A stretch of DNA of 64,000 nucleotides from Paenibacillus sp. JJ-223. GTDB lineage: Bacteria > Bacillota > Bacilli > Paenibacillales > Paenibacillaceae. The notes below the pieces were generated by a model, which saw only the letters and a program-made list of their open reading frames with translations, did not search any database and was not told the origin of the DNA. The stretch covers positions 248,001 to 312,000 of the forward strand of contig NZ_CAKMMP010000004.1 in NCBI RefSeq assembly GCF_927798175.1, written 5' to 3'. Numbering within the stretch: the stretch's first letter is position 1; each line of letters opens with the position of its first letter. The position numbers and the translations under genes were made by a program. Below, piece by piece: positions 41,921 to 49,877 of the stretch.

Positions 41921-42910
41921 CTACTTGCGTTTAGGCACAAACCCCATGCGTTCCTTAACTTCGCGAATGGTTTTGTCGGCCACTTCTTCGGCACGGCTTG
42001 CCGAAACCGCCAAGATTTCGGTCAGTTCGCCCGATTCGCGAATTTCGCGATACCGCTGTTGCAGCGGCTCAATGACCGAAACGACGGCTTCTGCCAATTC
42101 CTTTTTGAAAGGACCGTACATTTGCCCCTCGAAGCGCTCAGCCACTTCGTTCAGCGTAATTCCCGCGCATTCCGCATAAATGGTCATCAAATTGCTGACT
42201 TCAGGTTTGTTCGCAGGATCATACACGACCTCGCGTCCCGAATCCGTCGTGGCACGGCTGATCTTTTTGCGGATTTCGGCCGGTGTGTCCAGCAACGAGA
42301 TGTAACTGCCCGGATTCGGGTTACTTTTGCTCATCTTGCTGGATGCGTCATCCAAAGACATGATGCGTGCGCCAACCTTCGGAATATACGGCTCCGGAAT
42401 CGTGAAGTAGTCCCCGTAACGATGATTGAACCGTCCGGCGAGATCGCGCGTAAGCTCCAGGTGCTGCTTCTGGTCGTCCCCGACCGGAACGAGATCGGCA
42501 TTGTAGAGCAGGATGTCCGCAGCCATCAACGACGGATACACGAACAAACCGGCTCCGACCGATTCTTTGCCTGACGACTTGTCCTTAAATTGCGTCATGC
42601 GTTCCAGCTCGCCCATCGCGGTGAGTGTGGTCAGCAGCCATCCAAGCTCGGCATGCTGCGGAACGTGGGATTGCAGGAAGACGTTGGACTTGGTCGGATC
42701 GATTCCTGCTGCAATAAACAGAGCAGCAACCGCCTCGGATTGCTCGCGAAGCGCTGCCGGCTCCTGCGGAACCGTGATGGCGTGTAAATCCACCACCATA
42801 AAATGGCACTGATAATCATGTTGCAGCTTGACGAAATTTTTGATCGCGCCAATGTAATTGCCCAGCGTAAGCTTGCCGCTGGGCTGAATTCCTGACAAAA
42901 CGGTTTTCAT
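41921..42910 (-). CDS. trpS: Tryptophan--tRNA ligase TrpS
   Basis: A 329-residue class I aminoacyl-tRNA synthetase that charges tRNA-Trp. The HIGH equivalent is T15-L-G-N18 (SGKLTLGNY) and KMSKS is K192-S196. Length is typical for Bacillus TrpS. The ATG at 42910 follows GGAGG; a longer in-frame start extends into the T-box terminator. Expression is set by the T-box riboswitch and promoter upstream. Confidence 0.97.
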   Translation of the reverse strand: MKTVLSGIQPSGKLTLGNYIGAIKNFVKLQHDYQCHFMVVDLHAITVPQEPAALREQSEAVAALFIAAGIDPTKSNVFLQSHVPQHAELGWLLTTLTAMGELERMTQFKDKSSGKESVGAGLFVYPSLMAADILLYNADLVPVGDDQKQHLELTRDLAGRFNHRYGDYFTIPEPYIPKVGARIMSLDDASSKMSKSNPNPGSYISLLDTPAEIRKKISRATTDSGREVVYDPANKPEVSNLMTIYAECAGITLNEVAERFEGQMYGPFKKELAEAVVSVIEPLQQRYREIRESGELTEILAVSASRAEEVADKTIREVKERMGFVPKRK

Positions 42911-42967
42911 ACGACAAATTTCCTCCCTTAGATCGTGTCGAATTACAATCGTTATATTTTTGTACGC

Positions 42968-43240
42968 AAAAAGATCCCACATCCGCAAGGGACGTGAGAC
43001 CGTGGTGCCACCCTAATTCACATTTCTTCCTTCAAAGAAATGCCTTCCATTTCCGTAACGTGGAATAGACGTCAGATCCTACTGCAGACCTGTCCTGCCT
43101 TCTCGGCTGCCGGCCTGGTTCAAACCCGCGCTCCAGAGTCCATTCGGCAATAAGTCCCTCATCGGTTCGCATCCTCCACCGACTTTCTGAAGAGAGCTCT
43201 CATAGCTTACTTGTCCCTGTCATCGCTTTATCGTGTTTCA
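42968..43240 (-). ncRNA. T-box riboswitch, tryptophan-specific
   Basis: On the minus strand the canonical T-box AGGGTGGCACCACGG lies at 43015-43001. It is followed by a terminator stem (GGTCTCACGTCCC with GGATGTGGGATC, then TTTTT). The UGGC can pair with a GCCA tRNA end. Upstream Stem I features include GGTGGAGGATGCGAACC and a specifier GAA-TGG-AC, TGG at 43142-43140, matching the downstream trpS. Uncharged tRNA-Trp should favour readthrough. Confidence 0.95.
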
Positions 43241-43269
43241 AATTCATTCAAACAACTTCTGTCTAATTC

Positions 43270-43298
43270 ATATTAATGCGCAAGCGGCGGATTGTCAA
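43270..43298 (-). promoter_or_regulatory. Sigma-A promoter of trpS
   Basis: On the minus strand TTGACA (43298-43293), 17 bases, TAATAT (43275-43270), about 35 bases before the T-box leader. Confidence 0.82.
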
Positions 43299-43483
43299 AA
43301 CCGGAAGAGCTTTTTTTACCCCCGGCCCTAAAATCTGTTATGATGGAATTGTTCATTGAAGGTAAGGCACATCATGATCCGACGGTTCCGGGAGACTGTT
43401 GTGCACAATTGACACGCCTGCAGGCGGCATGCTATCTTTGAGCCGCGCAGACAGATTTCAAGTGGGAAAAGGAGCATCCAAAT

Positions 43484-44458
43484 ATGAAACAAGTGACCAA
43501 AGGCCAATGGAATGGTTACGACACGTATATTCTACATAGCCGTGAACTGGAGATTACCCTGCTGCCTCGTCTGGGGAATAATATCATTTCGATTCGGGAC
43601 ATGGTACAGAATCGCGATGTTGTTCGCAGTCCAGAGGAAGACGAGCTTGCCTTTTATCTGCAGAAGCCTTATCACTTCGGCGTACCTTTGCTGGTTCCGC
43701 CAGGGCGTATCCATCGTGGCTCCTTCGAATACGAAGGCGTCCCCTACCAATTTGTTCAAAATACGGCCCATGACAATCATATCCATGGACTCCACCGCAC
43801 TCAAGCCTGGTGTGTCAGTGACATAGAAGAAGACGAAGACGGCTGCGCGATCACCACCGAATTTCTGACTTCCAGCGATGAGGACTGGATGGCGCAATAC
43901 CCCATTCCGCTTAAGCTTGAAATGACATTCAGGCTGCAAAACGCTGTCCTGAGCCAGAAGCTGAAAGTGACCAATCTAGGTTCGTCTCCCGCCCCGTTCG
44001 GGATGGGTTATCATACATGGTTCTTGCTGGACGGCAAACCTGCGGAATGGACGCTGCAAATCCCCGTTTCCGGAGAATATGCCCTCAATGAGGAACAACT
44101 GCCTACAGGCGCGATAGAACCGCCAGGAGAGTGGGCAGCCCTTAATGAAGGGATGAACATGGAAGGACGCAACTGGGATAACATTCTCAAGGCGACACCG
44201 GGCCAGCCGGCGATTGCCCATTTAATTCGCCAAGATGGTTATCAAATTAAATATTCAACAGATGAAGCCTATTTCAAGCATTGGGTACTATTCACAAAGG
44301 GTGAATCCGATCAGTTTTTGTGCATCGAGCCATATACCTGGCTGTCGGACGCCCCGAACTTATCTCTGCCCGCTGAAGAGACGGGGCTAATTCGTCTAGA
44401 ACCCGGATACCCTGTCGAGCTGCTCACGCACATTGAAGTCGTTCCGCCCGCAGAATAG
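43484..44458 (+). CDS. Aldose 1-epimerase family protein
   Basis: A 324-residue GalM-fold protein. Landmarks are an N-terminal LLPRLGNNIISIRD strand, the HDNHIHGLHR block holding a catalytic His, FGMGYHTWF holding the second His, and the C-terminal FLCIEPYTWLSDAPN with the catalytic Glu. The family interconverts alpha and beta sugar anomers; substrate identity is not shown. The ATG has AAAGGAG at 9 bases. A strong terminator follows. Confidence 0.9.
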   Translation: MKQVTKGQWNGYDTYILHSRELEITLLPRLGNNIISIRDMVQNRDVVRSPEEDELAFYLQKPYHFGVPLLVPPGRIHRGSFEYEGVPYQFVQNTAHDNHIHGLHRTQAWCVSDIEEDEDGCAITTEFLTSSDEDWMAQYPIPLKLEMTFRLQNAVLSQKLKVTNLGSSPAPFGMGYHTWFLLDGKPAEWTLQIPVSGEYALNEEQLPTGAIEPPGEWAALNEGMNMEGRNWDNILKATPGQPAIAHLIRQDGYQIKYSTDEAYFKHWVLFTKGESDQFLCIEPYTWLSDAPNLSLPAEETGLIRLEPGYPVELLTHIEVVPPAE

Positions 44459-44502
44459 CTGCTTCTTTCTGCTGCATTGCCGGGTTTCACATGAAACTGC
44501 TT

Positions 44503-44530
44503 GGCCGATCCTTAACGGATCGGCTTTTTC
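44503..44530 (+). terminator. Terminator of the aldose epimerase gene
   Basis: GCCGATC-CTTAACG-GATCGGC followed by TTTTTC. Confidence 0.85.
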
Positions 44531-44577
44531 TTCGTTTAGGAGCATTTCATTCCAAATGTTACCTCGCCCTCTATCGG

Positions 44578-44606
44578 GTATATTTCTCGCACCTGCAACC
44601 ATACTA
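44578..44606 (+). promoter_or_regulatory. Sigma-G promoter of the second SASP gene
   Basis: GGTATA, 17 bases, CATACTA (44600-44606), the same layout as at the first SASP gene. Confidence 0.7.
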
Positions 44607-44636
44607 ACATCACCAAGACATAAGGAGGTGATACAC

Positions 44637-44873
44637 ATGTACGGAGGTCAAAACCAAGGTAGCGGAAACCGTTCTTCCAACAACCTCGTTGTTCCCCAAG
44701 CTACAGCAGCACTGCAGCAATTGAAAATGGAAGCTGCACAGGAGCTGGGTGTGACAATCCCTCAGGATGGTTACTACGGTAACTACACGTCCCGCGAGAC
44801 AGGTTCCCTGGGTGGATATATCACTAAACGTCTGGTTCAAATCGCTGAGCAGCAATTAGCGGGTCGTTCCTAA
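44637..44873 (+). CDS. Alpha/beta-type small acid-soluble spore protein
   Basis: A 78-residue SASP with the same core as the 72-residue one 3.2 kb away, differing mainly in its Gly/Gln-rich N-terminus (MYGGQNQGSG) and the C-terminal tail. AAGGAGGTG precedes the ATG at 6 bases. Binds spore DNA and protects it from UV and heat. Its own sigma-G promoter and UUCG-loop terminator bracket it. Confidence 0.97.
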   Translation: MYGGQNQGSGNRSSNNLVVPQATAALQQLKMEAAQELGVTIPQDGYYGNYTSRETGSLGGYITKRLVQIAEQQLAGRS

Positions 44874-44910
44874 CACTCGGAATAATTGCTTGGATTACCT
44901 ACAGCAACAT

Positions 44911-44939
44911 GCGGCCTTCTTCGGAAGTGCCGCTTTTTA
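44911..44939 (+). terminator. Terminator of the second SASP gene
   Basis: GCGGC-CTTC-TTCG-GAAG-GCCGC with a UUCG tetraloop and one bulge, then TTTTTAT. Confidence 0.88.
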
Positions 44940-44948
44940 TGCTCATCG

Positions 44949-45362
44949 TCATGAAGTCGATCCCAAGCCGGAATCCTTGTATGTATTGGTTCTAGGGTAG
45001 CGGATCATAAGATTGGCCATATTGTAGTTGGACTCCATCGTAGCGTCTACCATGATCATGCCTTGCCTCACCGTAAAATCAAAAGAAATTTCTCCGTGCG
45101 TCCAATTCCGCTTGAACTTCAGCGTCTCTAGGGCCATGGCCCGGAATGAAGCACGCTGGGTCTCGTTCAAACCTTCGTGATCGGATTCCATTTGCCCATT
45201 GCGTCCAGCTATCGGATTATGTCGAATACCAAACTTCCCAATGACATTATTTCGTATTTGCACAAACAAAATTCCTGACCCCACCCCGCCTAACTCCTGA
45301 TCCACTTCTTTGAACACCAAATCCAATTGTCTTGCTAACGAAATCTGGTCAATTTTTACCAC
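44949..45362 (-). CDS. Conserved hypothetical protein
   Basis: A 137-residue soluble protein, no signal peptide or membrane segment. The N-terminal third is helical (DQISLARQLDLVFKEVDQEL); the C-terminal part reads like beta strands (ISFDFTVRQGMIMVDATMES). The GTG start at 45362 has GGAGG at 7 bases and is preferred to an in-frame ATG upstream. I do not recognise a family. Monocistronic between the SASP and PepF genes. Confidence 0.6.
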   Translation of the reverse strand: MVKIDQISLARQLDLVFKEVDQELGGVGSGILFVQIRNNVIGKFGIRHNPIAGRNGQMESDHEGLNETQRASFRAMALETLKFKRNWTHGEISFDFTVRQGMIMVDATMESNYNMANLMIRYPRTNTYKDSGLGSTS

Positions 45363-45548
45363 ATCTATTCCTCCTTTATGCAATAAGACCTGAAAGTTCA
45401 GGACTTACGGCTCATTATATGACATCATATTGGCCTATTCAACAATAATAAACAAATTTGGGTATTGCTTACTATATGTTGCGCAAATAATTGCCATTCT
45501 CCGACTTTTATACGAGTTTTTTCTTTCTATTACGACATCGGTATTCGA

Positions 45549-45592
45549 CAAAAAAACCTGCAACCCTGTGTGAAACACAGCATTGCAGGTTA
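45549..45592 (-). terminator. Terminator of the pepF-like gene
   Basis: AACCTGCAA ... CTGTGT / ACACAG ... TTGCAGGTT, followed on the minus strand by seven T. Confidence 0.88.
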
Positions 45593-45619
45593 AGATTACT
45601 GGATGCTTGCAGGCGCTGC

Positions 45620-47410
45620 CTACTCCGTCATGGCAAGGAACTGTTCGATATCATCCGTAACGAGCCGGGCAGCATTCTGCCAGAAATCAGGCTTCGTCAA
45701 ATCGGTGCCGAGATGCTTCTGCGCCAGTTCCTCAACGGTCATTCGTCCGGTATCCCGCAGCAAGTCATCATACTTGTCTGCAAATGCGGTACCCTCTTGT
45801 TGCGCTCTGGCGTAAATGCCCGCGCTGAACATATAACCAAACGTATAGGGGAAGTTATAGAACGGAACACCTGTCAAATAAAAATGCAGTTTGGATGCCC
45901 AAAAATGCGGATGGTTCGACGCGAGCACGCCGCAGAACGCTTCATCCTGCGCCTCAGCCATGAGTTTGCACAATTCATCGGCGCTGACCAGCCCTTGTTT
46001 TCGTTTTTCATAGAAACGGGTCTCAAACAGAAAACGTGCATGAATGTTCATAAAGAACGCGACACTGCGCTGAATTTTGTCTTCCAGCAAAGCCAGCTTC
46101 TCCTGCTCGTCCGTCGCGGCCTGAACAAGCGCATCGGCCACGATCAGCTCCGCAAAGGTGGAAGCCGTCTCGGCTACGTTCATCGCATAGCGCTGGTTCA
46201 AGGCAGGCAGCTCCTCCATGATGTGCTGGTGGTACCCGTGGCCCAATTCATGTGCAAGCGTGGATACATTGGAAGGCGTGCCGGAGAACGTCATGAAGAT
46301 TCGGGTGGCTTTGCTCAAAGGAAGCGAAGTACAGAACCCTCCAGGACGTTTGCCGGGGCGATCCTCGGCTTCAATCCACCGTTTCTCAAAAGCCATCTCC
46401 GCAAATGCGGACAATTTGGGACTGAACTTGGCAAACTGTTCGACAATATTCAACGCGGCTTGGTCATAAGTCACTTTTCCGCCCGCTGTGCCCACAGGAG
46501 CATCCACGTCACTCCAGCTGAGTTTGTCTACGCCCAGCAACTTGGCTTTTCGTTCGAGATAACGCACGAGCGCCGGTTTGGCATCGTTAATAACGCCCCA
46601 CATCGTATCCAAGGTCTGGCGGCTCATGCGGTTGATCGCGAGCGGTTCCTTCAAAATATCCTCCCAGCCGCGATTCTCATACAGCTTCAGCCGGAAACCA
46701 GCCAGATGATTCAGCGTATCCGCGCAGAAATCTTCCACATCGGTCCAGGCCTGTTCCCATTTGGCGAATACGGATTCGCGAACGTTCCGGTCGCTATCGC
46801 TCAGCTTATTGGAAGCTTGGCCTGCAGACAGCATCACCGTTTCACCATTTTGTTCAAATGGAATGTTCACTTTGCTTACAATGGTGTTGTAGAACTTGCC
46901 CCATCCATGGTAACCATCGACACCCAGATCCAGAGCAAGCCCCTCCATCTCAGGCGACAATTTCTCCCGGGCCAGACGACGGCTTTCGTTCAAAACAAAG
47001 CTTAGCGGCTGCCATTCATCTCTGGCGATCCATGCTTCCCATACCTCATCTGGGGTCTGGCTAAGCAGGTTGTCAAAACGCGCTTTGCTGCTATTCAGCA
47101 TGGCTGCAATAGAGCTGACGGTTCCCTGGAGCTGGGCGGCCTTTTTGTCAGCCTGGTTTTGCGCGGACAGACAGCTCACGAATGCGGAGCCTTCGGAAAT
47201 GCGAACGTAACAGCTTTGCAGCAGCTCCAGTACTGGATCGAATACATGTGTAGCCTTGGCAGAGGTAGGTACAGGCGTTTCCTGCAAAAGCTGCTGCAGT
47301 TTCCGCACGTCCTGTTCCAGATCCTTCAAATAAGCAGCAAATGCTGCGGAGGAGGATCCCCCGCTAAAAACGGACTCCAAATCCCAAACGGGCTGTAATG
47401 GCATTTTCAT
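45620..47410 (-). CDS. M3 family oligoendopeptidase (PepF clade)
   Basis: A 596-residue zinc metallopeptidase that cleaves medium-sized peptides in the cytoplasm. The zinc-binding motif is H387-E-L-G-H391 in STLAHELGHGYHQH. The third ligand Glu is expected in the following helix (NVAETASTFAELIV). Length fits the M3B PepF clade. The ATG at 47410 is chosen (GAGAGGTG about 10 bases upstream); a GTG 12 bases earlier has poor spacing. In other species such enzymes process peptides including signalling peptides; the role here is not shown. Confidence 0.93.
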   Translation of the reverse strand: MKMPLQPVWDLESVFSGGSSSAAFAAYLKDLEQDVRKLQQLLQETPVPTSAKATHVFDPVLELLQSCYVRISEGSAFVSCLSAQNQADKKAAQLQGTVSSIAAMLNSSKARFDNLLSQTPDEVWEAWIARDEWQPLSFVLNESRRLAREKLSPEMEGLALDLGVDGYHGWGKFYNTIVSKVNIPFEQNGETVMLSAGQASNKLSDSDRNVRESVFAKWEQAWTDVEDFCADTLNHLAGFRLKLYENRGWEDILKEPLAINRMSRQTLDTMWGVINDAKPALVRYLERKAKLLGVDKLSWSDVDAPVGTAGGKVTYDQAALNIVEQFAKFSPKLSAFAEMAFEKRWIEAEDRPGKRPGGFCTSLPLSKATRIFMTFSGTPSNVSTLAHELGHGYHQHIMEELPALNQRYAMNVAETASTFAELIVADALVQAATDEQEKLALLEDKIQRSVAFFMNIHARFLFETRFYEKRKQGLVSADELCKLMAEAQDEAFCGVLASNHPHFWASKLHFYLTGVPFYNFPYTFGYMFSAGIYARAQQEGTAFADKYDDLLRDTGRMTVEELAQKHLGTDLTKPDFWQNAARLVTDDIEQFLAMTE

Positions 47411-47530
47411 ATTGCGCGACACCTCTCCCTTATCACAATATTCGAAATCAATGAATTCAAACTGGTGTTATGCATGATCGTTCACTATACTATAGAGACA
47501 GTTCAAGCCACACTCAGGAGGTTATATTAG

Positions 47531-47707
47531 ATGAAACCTTTGCAAATATCGGCAGACACTGCCGTCAAATTAGCGGAATCTCTCGGCGTACCGCTCGAGC
47601 ACTTGATGCATATGCCGCAGCATATCCTGTTGCAAAAAATCGCGGAATTGGCAAAGACGGAAGCAAGCACTCCCAAACCATCTTCTTCGGAAGGCGATCA
47701 GCAATGA
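47531..47707 (+). CDS. YycC-like small protein
   Basis: A 58-residue protein beginning MKPLQISADTAVKLAESLGV, then LEHLMHMPQHILLQKIAELAK, with a Ser/Pro-rich tail. Matches the YycC family as I recall it. Soluble, probably helical, function unknown. AGGAGG lies 9 bases before the ATG. The stop overlaps the start of the next gene (ATGA), so the two are translationally coupled. Confidence 0.75.
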   Translation: MKPLQISADTAVKLAESLGVPLEHLMHMPQHILLQKIAELAKTEASTPKPSSSEGDQQ

Positions 47708-47940
47708 TTCCTTTCGAAAACAGCTGGCCCTACGACATCGTTATGGGCGATATCTATATGCCGCAATGCCCGTTCTGCAACGCGCACAATGTGCTGCTTC
47801 CCTTGAAACCGAAGGAGCTTGTTCGCATCCGGGAAGGCAAAAAGAAGCTGCTCGTCCTGCCCTGCTGCAACGGCAGCATGACCATCGTCGACAATGATGC
47901 CGACTATCTTCTTGCCAGCTCTCCGCTTCGCAAAGCATAA
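47704..47940 (+). CDS. Small cysteine-containing protein, unknown function
   Basis: A 78-residue protein with a possible metal site made of CPFC (C22/C25) and the later CC pair (LPCCNGS, about residue 54). Those four cysteines could bind zinc. It begins MIPFENSWPYDIV and has no membrane segment. Coupled to the YycC-like gene by an ATGA overlap, so the two proteins are likely partners. I do not recognise the family. Confidence 0.7.
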   Translation: MIPFENSWPYDIVMGDIYMPQCPFCNAHNVLLPLKPKELVRIREGKKKLLVLPCCNGSMTIVDNDADYLLASSPLRKA

Positions 47941-47951
47941 TCCAGATTTGC

Positions 47952-48689
47952 CTACAAGGGGCTGCGCTTCGCAGCCTCTTTGTCTGCTTCGAGCATTTCC
48001 TCGGGCAATTCCATCTGTCCGGAAATCATCTGTTCGCGAAGCAGCGCCCACTGTTCCCTTGACGCGCGAATCATGGCCGCATCCGTGATACGCTTATCAT
48101 GGATCACCCGGCCGAACCATTTGACCGCTTCATGAAAACGGCCTATTCTCCGGTTCAGCTCACCGATCAGGTAGAGCAACCTTGCTTCATTGCTGCCCGC
48201 GCCTTCCATTTCGAATACCTTGACGTAGGCATCCAGGCTGAATTCCAGAAAACGGCGCTCCTGTTCATGATCTTCCCGATACCGGTATAACCAGGCGATA
48301 TGGTGGAGCAACCCGGCAATGACCCTGTCCTTCTCTTTGATGGCCTGAGCACATAATAACCCAAGCTTGTACGTTTCCAAGGCGTTAGCCAGCGTGCGCG
48401 GTCCGCTGTAATCGCGTTTTTCCCAACGGCTGCCGACCTGATCCATAAAGTTTTTCTTCTGCAGATCGCTCAGCTTTTCGGTGGAATTTTCCGTCGAGGC
48501 GAATCCGCACTCCGGGCATATGCGCACGACGTAGAAATCCGGGTTTTCTTTTTTATAATAGGCGCAAAAATCGGAATCTGAACGGTAAGGCCGCTTCAAA
48601 CTCGGTCTTACCCGCGAGGTTTCGAATACATGCTCGCAATAATTGCATGTGATTTTCACTTTATACAGAGGTTCCAGTTCCAGATCCAC
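47952..48689 (-). CDS. DUF2225 family protein
   Basis: A 245-residue protein. The N-terminus holds two cysteine pairs, CNYC and CPEC about 40 residues apart, like a zinc ribbon. The rest is helical and TPR-like (LLHHIAWLYRYREDHEQERRFLEFSLDAYVKV). This matches DUF2225 as I recall it. Start: the GTG at 48689 has GGAG at 8 bases, better than an in-frame GTG at 48698 that lies on the ribosome site. Function unknown; it converges on the YycC pair. Confidence 0.82.
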   Translation of the reverse strand: MDLELEPLYKVKITCNYCEHVFETSRVRPSLKRPYRSDSDFCAYYKKENPDFYVVRICPECGFASTENSTEKLSDLQKKNFMDQVGSRWEKRDYSGPRTLANALETYKLGLLCAQAIKEKDRVIAGLLHHIAWLYRYREDHEQERRFLEFSLDAYVKVFEMEGAGSNEARLLYLIGELNRRIGRFHEAVKWFGRVIHDKRITDAAMIRASREQWALLREQMISGQMELPEEMLEADKEAAKRSPL

Positions 48690-48723
48690 TTTCTCCACTC
48701 CTCTCCGAATGCCTGATAGCAGG

Positions 48724-49101
48724 CTAAGGCGTATTTACGAAATGGTAAGCCGGCCCCGACAAACGTTGGAGAATAAAGGAATGCAGCGGCTCTTCCACAC
48801 CAATCTGTGTCAATGCTTGATCCATGCAAGCGAGCCAAGCCTCTGCCCGCTGCACCGTCACTTCAAACCCCATATGGCGGGCACGCATCATCGGATGACC
48901 ATATGCTTCGGAAAACAGAGCAGGCCCGCCAAAAAATTGCGATAAAAACATAAATTGTTTCTCCATGACCGGTCTGATATCCTCAGGAAACAGAGGGGCC
49001 AGCTGTTCGTTTTGCTGCACAATGGGATAGAACGCTTCGACCAGAGCACGAACGCCCTGCTCACCGCCAAGGTTGTCATAAATACTTTGTCCTGGGTTCA
49101 T
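48724..49101 (-). CDS. Truncated hemoglobin (group II, YjbI-like)
   Basis: A 125-residue globin. The expected heme pocket is present: Y25 (B10), aromatic/Gln positions in KQFMFLSQFFGG, and the proximal His at H76 (RARHMGFEV). Truncated globins bind O2 or NO and can protect against nitrosative stress. The downstream DUF2225 gene lies 34 bases away on the same strand and may be co-transcribed. Confidence 0.93.
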   Translation of the reverse strand: MNPGQSIYDNLGGEQGVRALVEAFYPIVQQNEQLAPLFPEDIRPVMEKQFMFLSQFFGGPALFSEAYGHPMMRARHMGFEVTVQRAEAWLACMDQALTQIGVEEPLHSFILQRLSGPAYHFVNTP

Positions 49102-49295
49102 TGGGCAAAACCTGCTTTGATCGTGTCGAATTTTGGCATTTATTACACTCCTATGCTTAATCTTAACAATACCTGCATGACTCGTAAGGCTCAGGCTGCA
49201 GTTGACCTAAACCTCATTCTATCAAAAAAATCCCAAAACTCCTATCTAACATGACATAGCTTTCCTTCAATTTATCCGCTATATAAACCACACGA
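49102..49295 (-). other. AT-rich upstream region of the globin gene
   Basis: Nearly 200 bases without a gene. It should contain the globin promoter, but I cannot place a convincing -35/-10 pair. Repeat copy C begins directly after it. Confidence 0.35.
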
Positions 49296-49507
49296 ATCAA
49301 TCACACAAGGCCTCTGCGAGTGCAGTACCATCTTCCGATCGCTGTTATCCTCAGATTTTTTTATTCCCCTTTTCTAAGGGAACATCCGGTGATAAGCCTA
49401 TGCTTCCGATGCAGCTTTCTTTCAGAAAGCTTTTAAGCGACCGCTTCGCTTCTCCAGATTGGTTCTGCCTCTCCGTTAACGTGTGTTTGTTTTTTGCGTT
49501 TATATAG
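49296..49507 (+). repeat. Dispersed intergenic element, full copy C
   Basis: A second full 212-base copy. The stem AGCTTTC-TTTCA-GAAAGCT is conserved, as are AAGCCTATGCTTCCGATGCA, CGCTTCTCCAGATTGG and the terminal TATATAG. It differs from copy B mainly in loops and poly-T length. Confidence 0.88.
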
Positions 49508-49524
49508 ACGCCGCCTAACGTAAA

Positions 49525-49556
49525 CAAAAAAAGCACCAAACCGAAGTTTGGTGCAT
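49525..49556 (-). terminator. Terminator of the 31-residue microprotein gene
   Basis: GCACCAAAC-CGAA-GTTTGGTGC followed on the minus strand by TTTTTTTG. It begins 10 bases after the stop codon. Confidence 0.93.
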
Positions 49557-49564
49557 CACTCGAT

Positions 49565-49660
49565 TTAATAGCTTCTCCAGTCCTCTTCCTCGGAAGGGAC
49601 CAGAGAGGCTCGGATTACATACACAAATGCGCAAACCAAGATTCCCATGACAAGGCTCAT
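49565..49660 (-). CDS. 31-residue membrane microprotein
   Basis: A very short gene reading MSLVMGILVCAFVYVIRASL followed by the acidic tail VPSEEEDWRSY. It is one membrane helix plus a charged tail, most likely cytoplasm-facing. GGAG lies 8 bases before this ATG; two further ATG codons precede it. The gene is supported by the strong terminator placed immediately after its stop. No homolog is recognised. Confidence 0.6.
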   Translation of the reverse strand: MSLVMGILVCAFVYVIRASLVPSEEEDWRSY

Positions 49661-49877
49661 CATCATCGCTCCATCCGTTCTGAATTCCACCGTCTGGACA
49701 ATTGGGTGACGTATAGGCGTTGGGTTCATTTTAGCATACATCGTTTAAAAATACAGCCATTTATGCAAGCGTTTTCTTTATGAAAATGGTACTGTTTGTC
49801 CCTGCCGTTTCATATTATCGGAGAGACGAGCTTTTGTTGATTTCCGCCTTCATTCCAAACTAAAAAAGGAGAACTTT

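Noticed and set aside
41474..42574. A 366-codon open frame on the plus strand
   Set aside because: It covers the small membrane gene region and trpS on the wrong strand; trpS motifs are decisive.
45491..47005. A 504-codon open frame on the plus strand
   Set aside because: It lies wholly opposite the well-supported PepF-type peptidase gene, has no ribosome site, and its translation has no family features.
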